Part shown: positions 1-5,658 of the stretch, one piece after another
Position numbering within the stretch: position 1 is the stretch's first letter
Layout: every line of letters begins with the position of its first letter
Assembly (NCBI GenBank): GCA_946479615.1
Contig: CAMLGR010000188.1
Location: forward strand, 1 to 7,891
DNA: 7,891 nt
Source: an uncultured Bacteroidota bacterium
GTDB taxonomy: Bacteria > Bacteroidota > Bacteroidia > Chitinophagales > Chitinophagaceae
Direction of reading: 5' to 3'
Made by a program: the position numbers and the translations under genes
The notes under the pieces: generated by a model
Told to the model about the DNA's origin: nothing
What the model saw: the letters and a program-made list of their open reading frames with translations, nothing else
Databases searched by the model: none

Positions 1-27
1 ATCCTGATAGTGTACTGTAACAGACCT

Positions 28-73
28 GCGTAATCTCACCACATAGGCACATAGGGACATAGGTTTCACATAG
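28..73. repeat. Intergenic repeat element A (TAATCTCA core plus ACATAGG units)
   Basis: The 20-mer GCGTAATCTCACCACATAGG at 28-47 recurs with one change at 5238-5257. It runs into an 8-base-period tandem of ACATAGG (41-47, 49-55, 57-63), and a partial fourth unit ACATAG follows at 68-73 after a TTT interruption. No matching inverted left arm is visible between the window start and 27, so this copy is either one-armed or its left arm has decayed. It ends 38 bases before the DUF2264 start codon. Its function is unknown; a dispersed intergenic repeat is the simplest reading. Confidence 0.6.
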
Positions 74-111
74 ATGTCCTGTATCTTCGGTAGAGAATAA
101 ATGATCAGCCA

Positions 112-1335
112 ATGAATAAGATAATCCCGCTTGTTTTTTCTTTCCTGGTGATAGCCGGCAATGCCAATGCCCAGCAACAGAACGACAGGCAACTCTGGCT
201 CAGTTATCTTGATAAAATTGCCAAACCGGTCCTGTCATCATTGGCAGATAATAAACTCAAAGAAAATATGCAGGTTGCTTTTTCGCCTGCTATCGATAAT
301 AAGGAATCACGTTCCAAAGTCACTTACCTCGAAGCATTCGGAAGAGTGCTCAGCGGTATCTCTCCCTGGCTAAACCTGGAAGGAGGCAGTAAAGAAGAAA
401 TAGCTCTACGTGAGCAGTATCGCAAATGGACATTGAAAGCGATCTCTAATTCCGTCAATCCTGCTGCCAAAGATTATCTGAAATGGGATGGCGGCCAACC
501 ATTGGTAGATGCTTCCTTCTTCGCATTCGGATTGGTGCGCTGCCCCTGGTTATGGGATCACCTCGACACTGTCACCAGGCAACAGGTGGTTACTGCATTA
601 AAAACCACACGTGCTACAGTGCCTGGTTACACCAACTGGATTTTATTTTCCGGTATGATCGAGGCTTTCTTTTGCAAATACGGCTATGAATATGACCAGT
701 TGCGGATCGAATATGCCGTGCGTGAATTTATGCAGCACTGGTATACCGGCGACGGCACTTTTTCCGATGGCATGCAATATCATTACGACTATTATAATAG
801 CTATGTCATCCAGCCTTACCTTACTACGATCATTGAAATAGCCGGTACGAAAAACCGTTCTTACCAGGGATTTGCTGAACGTCTTGACAGGATCACCAAA
901 CGCTATGCAGAGATACAGGAACGATTGATCAATACGGATGGAACATTCCCTGTCACTGGTCGCTCCATCACCTATCGCGGTGGCGCTTTTCATCATCTCG
1001 CCGATATGGCATTGCGGAAAAAACTTCCTGCTTCCCTATTGCCGGCACAGGTAAGAAGTGCTCTGACGGCTGTCATCAAAAAGACAATGGAATCGTCTTC
1101 TACGTTTACAAAAGACGGATGGTTGTCCATAGGCATGTATGGACAGCAACCGGCACTGGCCGATGCATATATCACAACAGGTAGTCTTTATCTATGTACG
1201 GTTATCTTTTTGCCATTGGGCCTGCCTGCTACCGATGATTTCTGGTCGGCTCCTGCAGCGCCCTGGACAGCCGTTAAAGTATGGACGGGACAGGATAATA
1301 CAGCGGCAGATCATGCGCTGGATATGAACCGCTGA
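112..1335 (+). CDS. Exported DUF2264 domain protein, possible glycoside hydrolase
   Basis: The 407-residue product begins with a signal peptide (about residues 1-20, hydrophobic run then Ala-Asn-Ala before QQQ), so it is probably periplasmic. The rest matches the DUF2264 family, which I expect to fold as an alpha/alpha toroid. Recognisable stretches are YLEAFGR (72-78), WYTGDGTFSDG with a following YHYDYYNSY (210-231), and DGTFPVTGRSITYR (276-289). The aromatic and acidic residues there are plausible for a sugar-binding cleft. My recollection, unverified, is that CAZy family GH154 (beta-glucuronidase) is built on this domain. Longer DUF2264 proteins of about 600 residues carry an extra C-terminal domain that is absent here; short exported forms are usual in Bacteroidota. 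The GH2 gene follows after 25 bases on the same strand, indicating an operon. No good Shine-Dalgarno site precedes the ATG. The family call is firm; the reaction is not. Confidence 0.88.
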   Translation: MNKIIPLVFSFLVIAGNANAQQQNDRQLWLSYLDKIAKPVLSSLADNKLKENMQVAFSPAIDNKESRSKVTYLEAFGRVLSGISPWLNLEGGSKEEIALREQYRKWTLKAISNSVNPAAKDYLKWDGGQPLVDASFFAFGLVRCPWLWDHLDTVTRQQVVTALKTTRATVPGYTNWILFSGMIEAFFCKYGYEYDQLRIEYAVREFMQHWYTGDGTFSDGMQYHYDYYNSYVIQPYLTTIIEIAGTKNRSYQGFAERLDRITKRYAEIQERLINTDGTFPVTGRSITYRGGAFHHLADMALRKKLPASLLPAQVRSALTAVIKKTMESSSTFTKDGWLSIGMYGQQPALADAYITTGSLYLCTVIFLPLGLPATDDFWSAPAAPWTAVKVWTGQDNTAADHALDMNR

Positions 1336-1360
1336 TCAATCAATTCTAAAATACAGATCG

Positions 1361-3169
1361 ATGAGATATTCTCTTGCTATCTTTTTTCTTATCAGTACCG
1401 CCATTGAAGCCGCTGCTCAAACTCCTTTGATCGCCAACCTCCCGGCGCGGAACAAACAAAGCCTGAATGGTCAATGGCAATACATTGTTGATCCCTATGA
1501 AACAGGGTTCTATAACTACAGGTGGCAGGAGCGGGCAGAGAACGATCGGGAAGCCTACTGGAACAGCGATATACCGGATAACAAGACCGATCGCAAGGAA
1601 CATGGATACAATAATAAATACCTGCTGAATGTACCGGGAGACTGGAACTCGCAACAGGCAAAATTCCTGTACTACGAAGGAACGGTATGGTATAAAAAAT
1701 CATTCGATACCAGGCTGCCTGCTGCCAATGAAAAACTGTTTCTTTATTTCGGAGCGGTTAATTATCGCGCCGATGTATATTTAAATGGACATAAACTGGG
1801 GATGCACAAAGGCGGGTTCAGTGCGTTCAACTTTGAAATCCCTTCCGCATGGCTGAAAGAGAAGAATAATTTTCTTGTTGTCAAAGTAGATAATAAACGT
1901 TTTAAAGATGAAATACCTACACTGAATACGGATTGGTGGAACTATGGCGGGATCACCAGGGATGTTAACCTCGTAAGGGTTCCCCAAAACTTTATTCTTG
2001 ATTATGCGGTTCATTTAAAAAAAGGAACCAGCAATGAGATCGAAGTATGGGTGAAAATGGCTGGTGAAAAGCAACCGGTAACACTGGAAATACCGGAACT
2101 AAAGATCAAGCAAACTATTGCTGATGCGGATAGCAGTATCGTGAGTTTCAAAGTGCCAAACCTTGTTTTATGGTCGCCGGAGAAACCTGAATTGTATACC
2201 GTACGCCTGTCTGCTGCTGCTGATAAAGTTGAAGAGAAGATCGGGTTCCGCGATATCGAAGTAAAAGGAAAACAAATTTTGTTGAATGGACAACCTGTTT
2301 TTCTCCGCGGCATTTGTATCCACGAAGAAATTCCACAGCAGGGGAGAAGAGCATATAGTAAACAAGATGCCCTGCAATTATTGAAGCAGGCGAAAGAACT
2401 GAATGCCAACCTGGTTCGCCTGGCTCATTACCAGCATAATGAAAATATGAGCCGGACTGCCGATTCATTGGGTATATTGATCTGGTCGGAAATACCGGTT
2501 TACTGGACGATCGATTTCTCCAGTGAAGAAGTATTGGAAAAAGCAAAAGTGCAATTGACCGAAATGATCACCAGAGATCGTAACCGGGCGAGTATCATCT
2601 TATGGTCGGTGGGTAATGAAACCCCGATAAGTGAACAACGTACAACCTTCATGAGCCGGTTGATCGCAACAGCCCGGCAATTGGATAAGAGCCGCCTGAT
2701 CACGGCTGCCCTCGAAGTACATAATGAAAACGGCGTACAAACCATCGATGATCCGCTGGGACAGTATACCGATATTGTTTCTGTGAATGAATACCTGGGC
2801 TGGTATGGTGGTCTGCCTTCGAATTGCCGTACTGCACAATGGGATGTGAAATATGATAAACCACTTTTCTTTAGTGAAACGGGCGCCGAATGCCTGGGTG
2901 GTTATCATGCAGACAGCCTGACCCGTTGGAGTGAAGAGTACCAGGAATGGTACTATAAAGAACAGGTAGCGATGATGAAAAGAATGCCGGATAATTTTGT
3001 GGGACTATCACCATGGATACTCAATGATTTCCGGTCGCCCCGGCGCAATAACCCTGTGTACCAGGAGGGATGGAACAACAAGGGATTATTTGATCATAAA
3101 GGAAATAAGAAAAAAGCCTTTTACATCCTGAGCGCCTACTACAAAGAAATGAAAGCCAAATACCCCTAA
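1361..3169 (+). CDS. Exported glycoside hydrolase family 2, beta-glucuronidase-like
   Basis: The 602-residue product has a signal peptide (1-20, ending EAAAQ). It then has the GH2 order: N-terminal jelly-roll sugar-binding domain (about 35-205, with WYKKSF, YLNG and WWNYGGITRDV), an immunoglobulin-like domain (about 208-300, with LWSPEKPELYTV), and a TIM barrel (about 300-600). Catalytic residues are visible: acid/base Glu420 in WSVGNE and nucleophile Glu506 in FFSETGAE; RLAHYQHNE at 353-361 is the usual GH2 barrel motif. Alignment by eye with E. coli GusA is good through NEYLGWYGG (476-484) and WNNKGLF (571-577). The Asn572-x-Lys574 there matches the NxK pair that binds the glucuronate carboxylate in beta-glucuronidases. 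Similar N-x-K-G-L strings occur in some beta-galactosidases, so specificity is likely, not certain. It is the second gene of the operon with DUF2264 and has no appended carbohydrate-binding domain. Confidence 0.93.
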   Translation: MRYSLAIFFLISTAIEAAAQTPLIANLPARNKQSLNGQWQYIVDPYETGFYNYRWQERAENDREAYWNSDIPDNKTDRKEHGYNNKYLLNVPGDWNSQQAKFLYYEGTVWYKKSFDTRLPAANEKLFLYFGAVNYRADVYLNGHKLGMHKGGFSAFNFEIPSAWLKEKNNFLVVKVDNKRFKDEIPTLNTDWWNYGGITRDVNLVRVPQNFILDYAVHLKKGTSNEIEVWVKMAGEKQPVTLEIPELKIKQTIADADSSIVSFKVPNLVLWSPEKPELYTVRLSAAADKVEEKIGFRDIEVKGKQILLNGQPVFLRGICIHEEIPQQGRRAYSKQDALQLLKQAKELNANLVRLAHYQHNENMSRTADSLGILIWSEIPVYWTIDFSSEEVLEKAKVQLTEMITRDRNRASIILWSVGNETPISEQRTTFMSRLIATARQLDKSRLITAALEVHNENGVQTIDDPLGQYTDIVSVNEYLGWYGGLPSNCRTAQWDVKYDKPLFFSETGAECLGGYHADSLTRWSEEYQEWYYKEQVAMMKRMPDNFVGLSPWILNDFRSPRRNNPVYQEGWNNKGLFDHKGNKKKAFYILSAYYKEMKAKYP

Positions 3170-3170
3170 A

Positions 3171-3307
3171 ACTCTGTGGTCCTCTGCGACCAATTCCTTT
3201 AAGAGAGTTTCTATTTATGAGCTAATCTCATAAATGCTTTAGCCAACAATCTTACTCCCGGAGTTATACGCAGAAGGCCGCAAAGGAGACACAGAGGGCC
3301 ACAGAGG
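3171..3307. repeat. Intergenic repeat element C (ACAGAGG-type inverted arms)
   Basis: The left arm CTCTGTGGTCCTCTGCG (3172-3188) has its reverse complement at 3290-3306 with 15 of 17 positions matching. A second, more diverged copy of the right-arm unit lies 21 bases earlier (3269-3285, 13 of 17). The right side therefore consists of about four GCAGAGG/ACAGAGG half-units at 10-11 base spacing. Between the arms lies GCTAATCTCA (3221-3230), sharing TAATCTCA with elements A and B. The element fills nearly all of the space between the GH2 stop codon and the stop codon of the convergent small gene. It could act in 3'-end formation for both, or be a non-functional dispersed repeat. Confidence 0.6.
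3213..3235. terminator. Perfect 9-bp hairpin between convergent genes, possible bidirectional terminator
   Basis: ATTTATGAG (3213-3221), loop CTAAT (3222-3226) and CTCATAAAT (3227-3235) form a perfect stem. It sits in the middle of element C, between the converging GH2 and winged-helix genes, where a two-way terminator would be expected. The stem is AT-rich and there is no strong T-tract on either side, so the termination role is a weak inference. Confidence 0.3.
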
Positions 3308-3308
3308 A

Positions 3309-3560
3309 TTATATGAAAGATTCATCCTGTATAGCATCCAATCCTTTTTGATTGAGTACTACCGTAAATCCATCAACTCCCTTCTTTGCATATTGGGAAA
3401 CAAAACGATCCTTATTAAGCTGCACAAGAAAACCATCCAGCTCTGCTTTTGACAATCCCACTGTTTTACTCAAGGAAGTAAAACTAAACCGTGCCGCTGC
3501 ACCCGCTTCTGCATTACTGCTGATCGCATTTAAGATGGCTAACTTACTTTGGTCTGACAT
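3309..3560 (-). CDS. Small winged-helix/HTH-like protein, probable DNA-binding regulator
   Basis: The 83-residue cytoplasmic protein has no signal peptide or membrane segment. Its layout resembles a single winged-helix domain: an N-terminal helix (about 4-15, KLAILNAIS), then FTSLSKTVGLSKAELDGFLVQLNKDRFV (27-54), which reads as a helix-turn-helix with SLSKTVGLSKAEL as helix 2, turn and helix 3. A beta-hairpin wing follows (about 55-70) and a last short helix with KGLDAIQ. I do not recognise a named family. It runs divergently from the ThuA-like gene (107 bases between the two start codons) and converges on GH2. The inverted repeat GGTAC-N15-GTACC upstream is a candidate autoregulatory site. 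The ATG at 3558-3560 has only a poor ribosome binding site, as is usual in this phylum. The gene is likely real because the protein is well formed and fills its space exactly; the regulator role is inferred. Confidence 0.72.
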   Translation of the reverse strand: MSDQSKLAILNAISSNAEAGAAARFSFTSLSKTVGLSKAELDGFLVQLNKDRFVSQYAKKGVDGFTVVLNQKGLDAIQDESFI

Positions 3561-3581
3561 GAAGATAATTTATATTTTGAA

Positions 3582-3606
3582 GGTACTACAATAAACAAAT
3601 TGTACC
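3582..3606. promoter_or_regulatory. Candidate operator/promoter region between divergent genes
   Basis: GGTAC (3582-3586) and GTACC (3602-3606) form an inverted repeat whose half-site centres are 20 bases apart, about two helical turns. On the minus strand the downstream arm overlaps TACAATTTG (3596-3604), a TAnnTTTG-like -7 box with one extra base, 36 bases before the small gene's ATG. On the plus strand TATATTTTG (3571-3579) is a similarly imperfect box facing the ThuA-like gene. Short arms and imperfect boxes make this tentative. Confidence 0.3.
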
Positions 3607-3667
3607 GTATATTTAAATCAGTAACAATCTCTTTATACAAATCAAAACAACCCCTGTGCATCGCATC

Positions 3668-4492
3668 ATGGCAAAGAGAATCATACCTGTGCTGATCATA
3701 CTTTGTTTTTCGATTACACTGATGGGTCAGAAAAGTAAGACTTCCTTCAATGTCATTGCCTTTTATACTGCTAAAAATGATCTTGCACATATCAGCTTTG
3801 TTCATGAGGCCAACAAATGGTTTCCTCAAATGGCGAAGAAATATCATTTCGTATATGATTCTACCAATGACTGGAGCAACCTGAACCCAGATTTTCTTTC
3901 CCGCTACCAGGTCGTACTATTTCTCGACACAAGACCCGAAGATTCGTTACAGCGCCTGGCATTCCAGCAATACATGGAAGCAGGTGGCGCCTGGATGGGT
4001 TTTCATTTTGCTGCTTTTGCCCTGGACAAATCAACCTATCCCAATAACTGGGACTGGTATCATGAAAAATTCCTGGGTTCAGGAGATTATGGCAGTAATA
4101 CCTGGCGGCCCACCAGTGCTGTACTAAAAGTAGAAGACACTCATCATCCTGTTACCAAAAAATTACCACTTAGTTTTCGGACTGCTCCCAATGAATGGTA
4201 TCGCTGGAAAAACGATCTGCGGCAAAATCCCGATATACATATATTATTATCGATTGATTCCACTTCTTTCCCATTAGGTACCGGTCCCAATCCCCATGAA
4301 ATATGGCATAGTGGTTATTATCCTGTCGTATGGACCAATACCCATTATAAAATGATATATGTGAATATGGGACATAATGATATGGATTACGGTAAAACGA
4401 ATGGTATCTTGTCTTCCAGCTTCAGCAGCAAAGAGCAAAACAAAATACTTATCAATAGCTTATTATGGTTAGGTCAACAAAGTAATAAATGA
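3668..4492 (+). CDS. Exported ThuA-like domain protein
   Basis: The 274-residue product, taken from the ATG at 3668, starts with a clear signal peptide (MAKR, hydrophobic run 5-19, then GQ at 20-21). An in-frame GTG at 3656 would add only MHRI. The mature part fits the ThuA-like, class I glutamine-amidotransferase-like fold: opening strand FNVIAFYTA (27-35), HEANKWF (46-52), VVLFLDT (82-88), GGAWMGFH (106-113), DTHHPVT (157-163), and the C-terminal YPVVWTNTHYKMIYVNMGHND (218-238), corresponding to the family's 'P-x-x-W ... G-x-G-R-V-F-Y-x-x-x-G-H' region. No catalytic cysteine is seen at the nucleophile elbow, as is usual for ThuA proteins. The family name comes from rhizobial trehalose use, but exported Bacteroidota members have no settled reaction; an association with sugar breakdown is general. 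It is stand-alone, without the fused DUF1080 or cytochrome domain seen in some relatives. Confidence 0.85.
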   Translation: MAKRIIPVLIILCFSITLMGQKSKTSFNVIAFYTAKNDLAHISFVHEANKWFPQMAKKYHFVYDSTNDWSNLNPDFLSRYQVVLFLDTRPEDSLQRLAFQQYMEAGGAWMGFHFAAFALDKSTYPNNWDWYHEKFLGSGDYGSNTWRPTSAVLKVEDTHHPVTKKLPLSFRTAPNEWYRWKNDLRQNPDIHILLSIDSTSFPLGTGPNPHEIWHSGYYPVVWTNTHYKMIYVNMGHNDMDYGKTNGILSSSFSSKEQNKILINSLLWLGQQSNK

Positions 4493-4523
4493 CCCGGAGA
4501 CAGCAAAAGATCAACTTTCCGGG
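4493..4523. other. Hairpin directly after the ThuA-like stop codon
   Basis: CCCGGA (4493-4498) pairs with TCCGGG (4518-4523), extended inward by a G-T wobble and an A-T pair to eight pairs around a 14-base loop. It begins at the base after the stop codon. The following bases are C and an A-run, not a T-run, so it is not a canonical intrinsic terminator; it may protect the 3' end or help a factor-dependent stop. Confidence 0.4.
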
Positions 4524-4551
4524 CAAAAAATTCTACATTAAAATTGTCGAA

Positions 4552-4643
4552 ATCAGGGTTTCCCCTGATAACTTAGCTGGAATAAATTTTGATCGGTAAG
4601 GACTTTAACCGATGAACAGGCTGACGAGGTTTCCCTTGTCAGC
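4552..4643 (+). other. Cluster of three hairpins upstream of the response regulator; possible structured leader or small RNA
   Basis: Three compact inverted repeats follow each other. The first is ATCAGGG/CCCTGAT (4552-4558 with 4563-4569) closing a TTTC loop. The second is ATCGGT/ACCGAT (4592-4597 with 4608-4613) with a 10-base loop. The third is a 10-pair stem GCTGACGAGG/CCTTGTCAGC (4620-4629 with 4634-4643) containing one G-T wobble and again a TTTC loop. The first and third share the tip AGG-TTTC-CC. The cluster ends 87 bases before the receiver gene. It could be an untranslated leader, a separate small RNA, or protein-binding sites. I match it to no known RNA family, and the transcribed strand is assumed. 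Confidence 0.4.
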
Positions 4644-4730
4644 GACATTCATAATAGTATAATTATTGACTACGTTTTCCTGGCAATAAAGGATGATAGC
4701 CGGGTGCCATTGTAAACCGAATTAAAGCTT

Positions 4731-5162
4731 ATGAAAAACACCAATGTTGTTTTAGCAGAGGATGATGTGGATGATGTATTGATCTTTAAACTTGCGCTGA
4801 ATAAACTGCCCTTTGCGATTGAGTTAAGACATGCAGAAGATGGAAACAAACTGTTTATACTTTTAAAGGAACTCGTCCCCGATATTATATTCCTTGATAT
4901 ACACATGCCGTATAAAAACGGTATTGCCTGTATTATTGAGATCCGCAAAAACCAGGAATTGGATCATGTACCGGTGATCATGTATACATCGCTGAAAAAT
5001 ATGAATTATATCGACGAGAGTTTTTCAAATGGCGCTAATTTCTATCTTATCAAGGCCAATTCTATTCATGAACTGGCAGAAAGATTGAAACGAATATTTT
5101 CGGTGGATTGGAAGACGTATATGTATTATCCTCCCAAGACTGAATTTGTGATCGGCACCTGA
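4731..5162 (+). CDS. Stand-alone response-regulator receiver (REC) protein
   Basis: The 143-residue cytoplasmic protein consists of one CheY-like receiver domain and a short tail, with no output domain. Visible REC residues are the acidic pocket Glu10-Asp11-Asp12 (with the DDVDD pattern common in Bacteroidota single-domain regulators), phospho-acceptor Asp56 in FLDIHMP, switch Thr86 in IMYTS, and Lys108 in YLIKA. The residue after the lysine is Ala109 where proline is usual, a mild departure. The phosphate would come from a histidine kinase encoded elsewhere; none is in the window. It probably works by protein contact, as in phosphorelays or Rcp1-type regulators. The gene is isolated: 238 bases of hairpin-rich spacer precede it and a long hairpin repeat follows 43 bases after its stop. 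No clear promoter of the TAnnTTTG type is visible just upstream. Confidence 0.93.
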   Translation: MKNTNVVLAEDDVDDVLIFKLALNKLPFAIELRHAEDGNKLFILLKELVPDIIFLDIHMPYKNGIACIIEIRKNQELDHVPVIMYTSLKNMNYIDESFSNGANFYLIKANSIHELAERLKRIFSVDWKTYMYYPPKTEFVIGT

Positions 5163-5205
5163 ATTGCAGTTTCTTCAATAGAATAAGAGCTATCGTTAAC
5201 CCTAT

Positions 5206-5266
5206 GTGTGTATTCCTATGTGGTAAAAAGCTGACTGGCGTAATCTCACCATATAGGAATACACAC
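5206..5266. repeat. Intergenic repeat element B: 19-bp stem, 23-base loop
   Basis: GTGTGTATTCCTATGTGGT (5206-5224) faces its reverse complement at 5248-5266 with 18 of 19 matches. In RNA of the plus strand the single mismatch becomes a G-U pair, so the stem is unbroken. The loop (5225-5247) carries the GCGTAATCTC core. GCGTAATCTCACC plus seven arm bases repeats element A at 28-47 with one change. It lies 43 bases after the receiver gene's stop codon. There is no T-tract after the stem, so it is not a textbook terminator although it could still stall or protect transcripts. Confidence 0.75.
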
Positions 5267-5341
5267 CTGGAGAATTTGCCCAAAACCACAACAGCGCGCG
5301 AAAACCCCACATCTTAACATATTTTTTTAAAAATATTTTCA

Positions 5342-5354
5342 GATGATAATCATC
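5342..5354. promoter_or_regulatory. Palindrome GATGATAATCATC, possible operator
   Basis: The 13 bases are a perfect odd palindrome with a central A. The inner 11 bases, ATGATAATCAT, equal the centre of the classical Fur-box consensus, but the outer positions do not match it. It lies about 45 bases upstream of the promoter candidate at 5400-5407, where an activator might bind. A Fur-family or other dimeric regulator is possible; chance is not excluded in AT-rich DNA. Confidence 0.3.
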
Positions 5355-5380
5355 CATGCAGCAGCGAAGAAACTAATATA

Positions 5381-5407
5381 TTTAAAATTAATTTAATATT
5401 ATATTTG
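5381..5407 (+). promoter_or_regulatory. Bacteroidota-type promoter candidate
   Basis: TATATTTG (5400-5407) matches the -7 consensus TAnnTTTG exactly. A TTTA at 5381-5384, 19 bases upstream, is a one-off match to the -33 TTTG element. The region upstream is AT-rich. It would drive the helical-protein gene with a leader of about 240 bases. Confidence 0.45.
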
Positions 5408-5586
5408 TATAATCGTTTGTATTCTTTCCCCGGTTACTTGTTTAAATAATAGGGCAATTATTTATAAGCGATAATATTTCAAATGGTTGAAGCGTAAAAA
5501 AGTTAAATAAATAAAGTTGATGGATTATCGCTATAAGTGAATCATGATTGATTAAACTCATTGCTGATACTGAATTCACCAGTGGT

Positions 5587-5615
5587 AATAGCCGCTTGTT
5601 ACAACGCCGGCTATT
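5587..5615 (+). other. Leader hairpin upstream of the helical protein gene
   Basis: AATAGCCG (5587-5594) pairs fully with CGGCTATT (5608-5615), leaving a 13-base loop; two further wobble pairs can extend the base outward. It lies in the presumed 5' untranslated region, too far from the start codon to hide it. A regulatory or stabilising part is possible; no known riboswitch is recognised. Confidence 0.35.
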
Positions 5616-5658
5616 GTAAAGTTGAAAATGGCACGGTAATTTTATTGAAAGTACCAAT

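Larger units (their letters stand above)
5267..5658. other. Gene-free AT-rich leader of the helical protein gene
   Basis: I see no credible gene in this stretch. It holds an AT-rich inverted repeat, ATATTTTT/AAAAATAT (5319-5336), and a perfect 13-base palindrome GATGATAATCATC (5342-5354). It also holds a promoter candidate ending at 5407 and a hairpin AATAGCCG/CGGCTATT (5587-5594 with 5608-5615) whose base is 43 bases before the next start codon. From about 5311 to 5530 the composition is much richer in A and T than the flanking genes. If transcription starts near 5415, the untranslated leader would be about 240 bases. Confidence 0.5.

Noticed and set aside
41..73. Tandem ACATAGG units as a CRISPR-like array
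   Set aside because: Units are 7-8 bases with one-base spacing, far too short and close for CRISPR repeats and spacers.
82..89. TATCTTCG as a -7 box for the DUF2264-GH2 operon
   Set aside because: One mismatch in the invariant TTTG part and no -33 partner; too weak to list as a promoter.
2011..2546. Long open frames antisense to the GH2 gene
   Set aside because: They lie wholly within a well-supported gene, their translations resemble no protein family, and they overlap each other in different frames.
3656..3668. GTG at 3656 as the start of the ThuA-like protein
   Set aside because: The ATG 12 bases downstream gives a cleaner signal peptide with the charged residues MAKR directly before the hydrophobic run, and neither start has a ribosome binding site that would favour the GTG.
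4493..4523. Intrinsic terminator after the ThuA-like gene
   Set aside because: The stem is followed by an A-run, not a T-run, on the coding strand, and the loop is 14 bases or more; kept only as a hairpin.
4636..4663. TTGTCA, 16 bases, TATAAT: an E. coli-like sigma-70 promoter before the receiver gene
   Set aside because: The primary sigma factor of Bacteroidota reads TTTG and TAnnTTTG boxes, so a sigma-70-like match in AT-rich DNA means little here; the -35-like part is also inside a hairpin arm.
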